Positions 57,927-64,000 of a DNA stretch of 64,000 nucleotides are shown here, piece after piece. Position numbers and translations under genes: made by a program. The stretch is from Phenylobacterium sp. J426. Lineage in GTDB: Bacteria; Pseudomonadota; Alphaproteobacteria; Caulobacterales; Caulobacteraceae. Location of the stretch: contig NZ_JAJOMY010000001.1 of NCBI RefSeq assembly GCF_024699945.1, positions 2,480,001-2,544,000 of the forward strand, in the 5' to 3' direction. Under the pieces are notes generated by a model. It was not told the origin of the DNA and searched no databases. It worked only from the letters and a program-made list of their open reading frames with translations. Each line of letters starts with the position of its first letter. Position 1 is the stretch's first letter.

Positions 57927-58310
57927 TCAGGCGTCGCCGCGCCGAGGGCGGGGGCGACCCATGATCATGGTCACCTGGTCGGCAAGCTCGCTCGGATCGA
58001 ACGGCTTGGGGAACATCAGCGCATCGTCGACGCCGAAGCGCTCGAGATGGGCCGCGTGGCCGGTGATGTAGACGACGTTGAGGTCCGGGTTGAGCGCCCG
58101 GGCGCGGCGGGCCACGTCGAAGCCGGTGGTGCCGGCGCCCAGGTTGATATCGGCTATGAGGGTGGTGAACCGGCGAGCGTCGCGTTCCAGGCGTTCATAG
58201 GCTGTCTTGTCGTCATGGGCGACGACGACGCTGAGGCCAGCGTCCTCGAGAGCCTCCTGAACGAGCTCGGCGACTTCCGGCTCGTCCTCGACGAGAAGAA
58301 CGTCGTTCAT
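57927..58310 (-). CDS. Single-domain response regulator
   Basis: 127 residues, receiver domain only. Acidic pair in VLLVEDEPEV, phospho-acceptor aspartate in TLIADINLG near residue 54 and lysine in LMFPKPFDPSEL near 105. Orphan: no kinase adjoins directly, though an HWE kinase lies 0.6 kb away on the same strand (58929-60792), with DUF1428 between on the other strand. AT-rich DNA with the core AATGATAATTTGGCGC lies upstream (near 58470). Confidence 0.9.
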   Translation of the reverse strand: MNDVLLVEDEPEVAELVQEALEDAGLSVVVAHDDKTAYERLERDARRFTTLIADINLGAGTTGFDVARRARALNPDLNVVYITGHAAHLERFGVDDALMFPKPFDPSELADQVTMIMGRPRPRRGDA

Positions 58311-58566
58311 ATGCAGACCCGATGCATGGCGTTCGCCCACCGAGGGCGAAGAACGCGGGGAACCCAGCAGCGTTGCTCCGTGAAGCCGGCGAATCGCCGA
58401 AACCGGGTGAACGCGCGACGTGCTGTATGCAACCCCGAGTGTGGCGACAAGTCGACATTGCGCCAAATTATCATTCGATAACGATGTAATTCGTCGGGGG
58501 GCCGTTGTCGGGGCCGGGCGCCTGGCTTCGTCCTAGGCTCGGACCCATCGAACAGGAGGAGCTCTG

Positions 58567-58920
58567 ATGGCGTATGTCGACGGTTTCGTGCTGGCCGTGC
58601 CGAAGGCGAAGGTCGAGGACTACAAGAAGATGGCTCAGCTGGGGGCCGAGGTCTGGATGAGCCACGGCGCGACATCGTACGTGGAGTGCTTCGGCGACGA
58701 CGTGCCCTGCGGCGAGCTGACGTCCTTCCCACGCGCCGTGCAGGCCAAGGACGACGAGGTGGTGGTCTTCTCGTGGATCACCTATCGCGACAAGGCGTCC
58801 CGCGACGAGATCAACGCCAAGGTGATGGCCGACGAGCGGATGAAGGGCAGCATGGAAGATGCGCCGTTCGACGGGAAGCGGATGATCTTCGGCGGCTTCG
58901 TGCCGTTCCTGCAGGTCTAG
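58567..58920 (+). CDS. DUF1428 domain protein
   Basis: 117 residues. The N-terminus AYVDGFVLAVPKAKVEDYKKMA, the central EVWMSHGATSYVECFGDDV and the ending FDGKRMIFGGFVPFL match DUF1428 (PF07237), a small ferredoxin-like alpha/beta-barrel family. ATG 58567 follows GGAGGAG. Function unknown. Confidence 0.93.
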   Translation: MAYVDGFVLAVPKAKVEDYKKMAQLGAEVWMSHGATSYVECFGDDVPCGELTSFPRAVQAKDDEVVVFSWITYRDKASRDEINAKVMADERMKGSMEDAPFDGKRMIFGGFVPFLQV

Positions 58921-58928
58921 CGGCCGCC

Positions 58929-60792
58929 TCAAGCCGCGGGCGCGTGCAGCCGGCAGACGAGGCCCTCGGGGCGGTAGTCGAGCTCGGCGGGCGCGCCCAG
59001 CTCGCCGGCCAGGCCCTGGGTGAGAAGCCGCGAGCCGAAGCCGCGGACGCCCGCCGGCGCGACGACCGGCGGGCCGCCGGTCTCGGTCCAGGTGAGCGCG
59101 ATGCCGGCCTCGTCGCCGAGGCGCCAGCCGACGTCGACCCGCCCGGCGGGCGCGGAGAGGGCGCCGTACTTCACGGCGTTCGTGGCCAGTTCGTGCAGGG
59201 CCATGGAGACGGCCAGGGCCACGTTGGGCGCCACCTGCACGGCCGGGCCGGCCAGCGCGATGCGCGGCGTCCAGGGCCTGACGGCCTCCTCGGCGATCTC
59301 GGCCAGTTCGGCGCTCTCCCAGTTGCGGCGGGTGAGCACGTTGTGGGCGGTCGAAAGCGCCAGCAGCCGCTCGGTGAACCGCTCGCGGGCCTCCCGGGTG
59401 ACAAGGCCGTCGCGCAGGGTCTGGCGGGCGAGGGACTGCACGGTGGCCAGGGTGTTCTTCACCCGGTGGTTCAGCTCGTTGATGAGCAGGGCCTGGCGCT
59501 CCTCGGCCCGGCGGGCCTCGGTGATGTCCATCGACATCCCGACATAGCCCTGGAAGACGCCCTGGGCGTCGAACCGCGGCTGGCAGGACGCCCGCATCCA
59601 GCGCCAGTCGCCCGACGCGTGGCGGAAGCGGGCTTCGAAGCCATAGGGACGGGCATCGACACGGGCGTCGGCGCGCGCCTGGACGACCCCCGCCACGTCG
59701 TCGGGGTGCATCAGCCCGACCCAGGAGTCGGCCAGCAGCTCCTCGAACGGCTTGCCGACGTGGTCGCAGAAGGCCCGGTTCACGAACTCGACCGGTCCGG
59801 CGGCGCTGGTGACCCAGACCGGCGAGGGGGGCGCTGTCGGCCATGGCGCGGAAGCGGGCCTCGCTCTCGCGCAGGGCCATCTCGGTGCGCGCGCGGGCGA
59901 GCGCCGAGAACGTGCGGCCGGCGACCTCCTCGGCGAGGGCGACATCCTCGCGCGACCAGATGCGCGGCGTGCGGCAGCTGGCGAAGATGAACGCCTCCAG
60001 GCGTCCGGCGCGGAACAGCGGCACGTTCAACAGGGCCCGGGCGAGCACGGTCTCGAAGGCCCGGGCGTAGGGCGCCGTCCGGGGATCGGTGGCGGTGTCG
60101 GCGATGGCCAGGGGCGCGCCGGCGTCGAGAGCGTCGGCCACCACGGGCCCGAAGGCGTCGGCGGGGAAGCTGACGCCCGCGAGCTTCGGCCCGTCGAGGG
60201 TCGACCACTCGCCGCGGATGATGATGGACCGGCGATTGTCGGCGATCTCGGCGTAGCCGACCCGGGCCGCGCCCAGCCGTTCCGCCAGCAGGCGGGCGGC
60301 GGCGGTGAGCAGCTCGTCAGGCTCGGACAGCGGCCGGATCGCGTCGGTCAGTTCGAGCAGGAAGGCGCGGCGGCGCTCCAGCTCCGCGAGCCGCGCGGCC
60401 CGGTCCCGGCGTTCGGTGACATCCCGGAAATTGACGGCGAGGCCGGTCTTGAGCGGGAAGGCGCGGAAGGAGATCCAGCGGCCGGGGTAGAGCTCGGACG
60501 GCACCTCGGCCTCGCTCGGCCGCCGGCTGGCCATGACGCCGGAGAGGAAGGTGCGAAGCTCGCCGCCGGGGGTCACGCCCTCGGCCACGTCGCGCCAGAT
60601 GATGCGTCCGATGACGTCCTCGCGGCGGCGCTGGAAGTGCGCTTCGGCGGCCCGGTTGCAGTAGGTGACGCGCCAGTCGAAGTCGAAGGCGACGAAGCCT
60701 TCGGCGAGGCCGTCGAGGATCTCGACCACGTGTCCCCCGAGGCCGTGCGGATCGGCCGTTCCGAGCGACGAAGGCGCCGGACTGTCGTTCAT
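58929..60792 (-). CDS. PAS-GAF-PAS HWE-family histidine kinase, frame broken
   Basis: About 620 residues after repair. PAS (about 20-135; VEILDGLAEGFVAFDFDWRVTYCNRAAE), GAF (145-310), PAS (315-430) and the HWE core. The core has the phospho box LNHRVKNTLATVQSLARQTL, N box HELATNAVKYGALS and the W-x-E in LTWTETGG. The break is at the G6 run 59826-59831; five give MADSAPSPVWVTSAAGP. ATG 60792 follows AGAGGGC. No membrane helix. A long hairpin-rich intergenic block lies upstream. Confidence 0.92.
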
Positions 60793-61337
60793 GCCCTCTC
60801 GCGAACCTGCAGCCGCGCGCGCGACCGGTCTCTCTCCCGAAGGCCAGAATGCCTCAAGAGACGGGCTCTGCCCCTGGGACGAATGGCCGCCGTCCTTCCG
60901 GTTGTCGGCCATGAAATGAAAAAGGCGCGGCGGCGGGAACGCCCTGCGGGGAACGGCGTTTTCCGATCCGACCGCACGAAGCCCCCCACGTGACGGTCGG
61001 AAGGCCGGCTCCGCACACTCCCCTCGCATTCCCCTGGACCCGAGCGGAGCCGGCCCACTTCCCCAAACAAGCGCAATCCCGCCTGGCCGCCCGTCTCCCG
61101 ACATGTGCGGCCGTGCGCATTTGCACAACCTGAGAGCGAGTACGAAAAGGCCCCCCACGCTCGGAGCTTCGTGGGGGGCCGGCGACGAGGGGAAGCTGGT
61201 CGACGTCCCTCGAGTTCCCGTCGCGGCCCTACAACTGGGGGTGGACCCAGGTTGTTCCCCACCATCACGGCTTTTTCCGTCGCCGGTTGGTTGCGCCGGG
61301 GCGGAACCCGGGCCCGGAGCTGCGGGTTTGGCCGCGC
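60793..61337. other. Intergenic block with several strong hairpins
   Basis: About 545 bases with no credible gene. It contains three perfect or near-perfect stems. CCGACCG/CGGTCGG lies at 60968-61000, GGCCGGCTCCGC/GCGGAGCCGGCC at 61003-61055 (12 bp, 29-base loop) and GGCCCCCCACG/CGTGGGGGGCC at 61149-61180 (11 bp). A bulged stem lies at 61231-61255. The decamer GCCCCCCACG occurs at both 60981 and 61150, so alternative pairings are possible. A structured leader or small RNA is plausible. Confidence 0.5.
61145..61180 (-). terminator. Hairpin plus T4 on the minus strand
   Basis: On the minus strand the 11-bp stem at 61180-61149 is followed directly by TTTTCG (61148-61143). That is a plausible intrinsic terminator for a short minus-strand transcript starting between about 61200 and 61330. 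No gene on that strand precedes it, so a small RNA or attenuator is possible. Confidence 0.4.
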
Positions 61338-61631
61338 ATGTCTGCGAGCTCTCATTTGCTGGGACGGCTGAGCGGAACGGCCCGCCTGCTGACGGCGGGC
61401 GCGGTGTTCGCGGCGGCGCTGGGCACCGGCGCGGGCGCGGCGCTGAGGCCCGACCCGGCGGAGCGCGGCCGGGCCGCCGCTCCGCAGCAGATGATCCTGA
61501 CGGCCCCTGAGCTGGCGATGGCCGAGGCCGTCGGCCAGGGCTGGCCGGCTCGGGCGGTGGACCACGGCGCCGCCCACAGCGATGCGACCGCTCGCCAAGA
61601 CAACACCGAAGCGTCTGGCCGCGGCGCCTGA
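61338..61631 (+). CDS. Small putative secreted protein
   Basis: 97 residues from ATG 61338. A hydrophobic segment (LLTAGAVFAAALGTGAGAAL, residues 17-36) could be a signal peptide or membrane anchor. The rest is Ala/Pro-rich and low in complexity. Third positions are strongly G/C, but no family, cysteine motif or good ribosome site is seen, so it may not be a gene. Confidence 0.35.
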   Translation: MSASSHLLGRLSGTARLLTAGAVFAAALGTGAGAALRPDPAERGRAAAPQQMILTAPELAMAEAVGQGWPARAVDHGAAHSDATARQDNTEASGRGA

Positions 61632-61706
61632 CCCGGTGCGAATACGGGGCTCGGCCCACGGGCGCCATTAACGGATTCCCAGCCTTCGTGTCGGCCAAAT
61701 GGTCGC

Positions 61707-64000
61707 ATGGCCGCCGCTATCCCGTCCGGATCCCGTACGCCGCTCCCCGCGCTCGGCGGCCTGCTGCTGCTGGCGGCGAGTGTGGCGGTGCTCGCCTATT
61801 TCGGCCTGACGGCGCCGCGCGACGCGCACCGGGTCTCGCCGATCTGGCTGGCCAACGCCCCGGTGCTGGCCTGTCTGCTACGGGCGCCGCCGCGGCAATG
61901 GTGGATCTGGCTGCTGGCGGCCTTCGCCGGCAACATGACCGCCGATCTGCTGGCCTCGCACAAGCCGCTGATCAGCCTGGGGCTTTCGCTGTGCAACGGC
62001 TTCGAAGCGGCGTTCTGCGCGGCGCTGATGCTGAGGATGATGGGCGGCCGGGTGGACCCCAGCCAGCCGCGGCACCTGGTCGTCAGCCTGGCGGCCGCCT
62101 CGCTCGCGGCGCTGACCGCGGCGTTCCTGGCCTCGGCGTTCCTGGGCCTGACGGACAACTCCGACTTCCTGCTGAACCTGGCCATGTGGGCGGTCGCCGA
62201 CGGCTTGGGCCTGGTGATCCTGACGCCCTGCATCCAGGTGCTGATCGACCGGCGACGCTACCTGGCCGAGCGACCCGTGAAGCCCGCGGGCATGCTGGCG
62301 CTGCTGGGCGTGGCGGCGACGTCTGTGGTGGTGTTCAGCCAGGACTGGCCGCTGATCTTCCTGGCCCCGCCGGCGATCCTGCTGGCCTGCCTGGCTCTGG
62401 AGCTGTTCGGCGCGGCGGTGGCGACCCTGGTCGTCAGCGCCGTGGCGGTGAGCTTCACCTTCCGCGACCTGGGCCCGCTGGCGCAGCCGCAGGCCGGTTG
62501 GACCGCGCGGCTGCTGGTGCTGCAGCTTTTCCTGCTGGTGAATTCCGGCATGGCGTTCCAGCTCGCCGCCGTGCTGCGCAACCGCCGGCGCATGCGGGAG
62601 GAGCTGGAGTTCGCCCGCGCCGAGGCCGAGGCCCAGGCGGCCGAGGCCCTGGAGGCCAAGGCCCAGTACCGCCAGCTGGCAGAGCGGGTGAGCGACATCA
62701 TGACCCGCGCCGATGTCTCGGGCGGCATCACCTATCTGTCGCCGAGCGTCGAAGCGATGACGGGATACAGGCCCGAAGAGATCGTCGGCGCCAATGTGTT
62801 CGAGCAGGTGCACCCCGAAGACCGCGGCGAGTTCGCCCAGGCGCACCTGGACATGCTGAGCCGCCGGCGCGCTCCGGGAACGCCGATCCGCTACCGGGTG
62901 CGCCGCAAGGACGGCAGCTGGCTGTGGGTCGAGGGCAACCCCTCGCTGGTCCGCGACGAGAACGGCAAGCCGCTCGAATTCGTCGACGTCTCGCGCGACA
63001 TCACCGAACGCGTGGAGCTGGAGCTCCGCCTGGCGCAGGCGCTCGACGAGGCCGAGCGGGCGGCCCGGGTGAAGTCGGAGTTCCTGGCCAACATGAGCCA
63101 CGAGATCCGGACGCCGCTGACCGCGATCATGGGCTTCGCCTCGATCCTGGATGAGATGGAGCTGGACCCGCCGGCCGGCCGCTATGCGCGCAAGGTGACC
63201 AGCGCGAGCCGCACCCTGCTGGCGATCGTCAACGACGTCCTGGACTTCTCGAAGCTCGAGGCCGGCCTGCTGGAGATCAAGCCGCGGCCCACCGACCCGG
63301 CCGAGTGCGCCGCCGACGTGCTGGAGCTGTTCGGGCCGCAGGCCGAGGCCAAGGGGCTGCGCGTGGAGCTGTCGACCGGCGCCCGCGGCCTGGCGATGGT
63401 CGACCCCGACCGGCTGCGGCAGGTGCTGATGAACCTGGCGGGCAATGCGGTGAAGTTCACCCAGGCCGGGTCGGTGCGGGTGACGGTGGCGTGGGACGCC
63501 GAGGAACGCCGCCTGCGCTGCGGCGTCGCCGACACGGGCCCGGGCCTGGACGAGACGGCGCGGGCCAAGCTGTTCCAGCGGTTCAGCCAAGTGGACGGCT
63601 CCACGGCGCGCGCGCACGGCGGGACGGGTTTGGGCCTGGCCATCTCCAAGGGCCTCGTCGAGGCCATGGGCGGGACGATCGGCGTCGAGAGCCAGGCCGG
63701 CGAGGGCTCGCTGTTCTGGTTCGAGATCCCGGCGCCGGCCGCCCAGGCGTCGGACGCCGCGCCGGAGGAGCCGCCGCAGCCCCTGGCCCTGACCGGGGTG
63801 CGGGTGCTGGCGGCGGACGACAATCCCCAGAACCTGGAGATCCTGCGCTCGATCCTGACGCCGCTGGGCGTGGACCTGACCGAGGCGGGCAGCGGCGCGC
63901 AGGCGGTGGAGATCGCCAAGCTGTCGGCCTTCGACCTGGTGCTGATGGACCTGCGGATGCCGGAGGTGGACGGATGGGCGGCCGCCGGGGCGATCCGCGA
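61707..64000 (+). CDS. MASE1-PAS hybrid sensor histidine kinase (3' end outside window)
   Basis: 764 residues visible, open at the right edge. A MASE1-type membrane domain of about eight helices fills residues 10-290 (SPIWLANAPVLACLL, WAVADGLGLVILTPCIQVLI). A coiled coil and a PAS/PAC domain (about 325-450) follow, then HisKA with the phospho-histidine in MSHEIRTPL (His465). HATPase-c shows NLAGNAVKFTQAG, DTGPGLD and GGTGLGLAISKGLV. A receiver domain starts at about 705, with acceptor aspartate in LMDLRMP (Asp748). ATG 61707 fits the reading frame of the whole protein. Confidence 0.93.
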   Translation, partial: MAAAIPSGSRTPLPALGGLLLLAASVAVLAYFGLTAPRDAHRVSPIWLANAPVLACLLRAPPRQWWIWLLAAFAGNMTADLLASHKPLISLGLSLCNGFEAAFCAALMLRMMGGRVDPSQPRHLVVSLAAASLAALTAAFLASAFLGLTDNSDFLLNLAMWAVADGLGLVILTPCIQVLIDRRRYLAERPVKPAGMLALLGVAATSVVVFSQDWPLIFLAPPAILLACLALELFGAAVATLVVSAVAVSFTFRDLGPLAQPQAGWTARLLVLQLFLLVNSGMAFQLAAVLRNRRRMREELEFARAEAEAQAAEALEAKAQYRQLAERVSDIMTRADVSGGITYLSPSVEAMTGYRPEEIVGANVFEQVHPEDRGEFAQAHLDMLSRRRAPGTPIRYRVRRKDGSWLWVEGNPSLVRDENGKPLEFVDVSRDITERVELELRLAQALDEAERAARVKSEFLANMSHEIRTPLTAIMGFASILDEMELDPPAGRYARKVTSASRTLLAIVNDVLDFSKLEAGLLEIKPRPTDPAECAADVLELFGPQAEAKGLRVELSTGARGLAMVDPDRLRQVLMNLAGNAVKFTQAGSVRVTVAWDAEERRLRCGVADTGPGLDETARAKLFQRFSQVDGSTARAHGGTGLGLAISKGLVEAMGGTIGVESQAGEGSLFWFEIPAPAAQASDAAPEEPPQPLALTGVRVLAADDNPQNLEILRSILTPLGVDLTEAGSGAQAVEIAKLSAFDLVLMDLRMPEVDGWAAAGAIR

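Noticed and set aside
60921..61200. Leader-peptide attenuator for the kinase gene
   Set aside because: No short open frame with a run of one codon type is present; the stems alone do not justify it.
58471..61698. A minus-strand frame of more than 1000 codons
   Set aside because: Only its middle is the real kinase up to the frame break; its N-terminal 300 residues cover the hairpin block and lack domain character.

Overview
The window reads as ordinary chromosome of a high-GC alphaproteobacterium of the family Caulobacteraceae, most likely Phenylobacterium or a close relative. The grounds are strong G/C bias at third codon positions, several large TonB-dependent receptors, three HWE-type histidine kinases, a purC-purS-purQ/purL/purB neighbourhood beside a DUF1476 gene (alphaproteobacterial ATP synthase inhibitor), a FecI/FecR/STN-receptor set and a cobalamin-riboswitch btuB locus. 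This is inference from gene content; no rRNA marker is present. I saw no tRNA, rRNA, CRISPR array, transposase, integrase or phage gene.

Layout. 1-4.2 kb: DUF1993 fragment, a bacterial voltage-gated sodium channel, a glycosyltransferase-like protein and an HWE kinase. 4.3-20.4 kb: purine genes purL, purQ, purS, purC and purB, all on the minus strand. Interspersed are a large TonB receptor, a divergent pair of 2OG-Fe(II) oxygenases, an X-Pro-peptidase-like hydrolase, the ATPase-inhibitor homologue, a coniferyl-aldehyde-type dehydrogenase and a YjbR protein. 20.4-28.9 kb: two spinster-type MFS carriers flank a SeqA-N/RAMA-like DNA-binding protein and a riboswitch-controlled cobalamin operon (receptor, membrane protein, cytosolic BtuF-like protein). 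28.9-42.3 kb: stand-alone enzymes and small proteins (GST, DUF1697, ChrA, di-iron-type MBL, LytTR, ABC-F, anti-sigma-like, GMC, Nudix, SDR). 42.3-46.3 kb: a cell-surface signalling set (ECF sigma, FecR, STN-TonB receptor). 46.8-64 kb: nitroreductase, two more HWE kinases, two single-domain response regulators, a carboxylesterase, hemerythrin, Rnk/GreA-type protein, CPA1 antiporter, HupE plus anchor protein, and a MASE1 hybrid kinase running off the right edge.

A major property of this sequence is that about fourteen otherwise well-conserved genes carry a single-base frameshift. Most of these sit at a G/C homopolymer, and in many a run of six is one base too long. The likeliest cause is residual consensus error in the assembly. 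These genes are therefore annotated as full spans with the break position given.

Most interesting items: the NaChBac-type channel with a TLESWS filter; the SeqA-N/RAMA-like protein; the cobalamin operon with a leaderless BtuF homologue and an unrecognised membrane partner but no local BtuCD; the oxygenase pair flanked by GTAACA elements; a lipoprotein gene embedded in the purCSQ operon; a YjbR gene with no canonical start; and an intergenic block at 60.9-61.3 kb with several strong hairpins.
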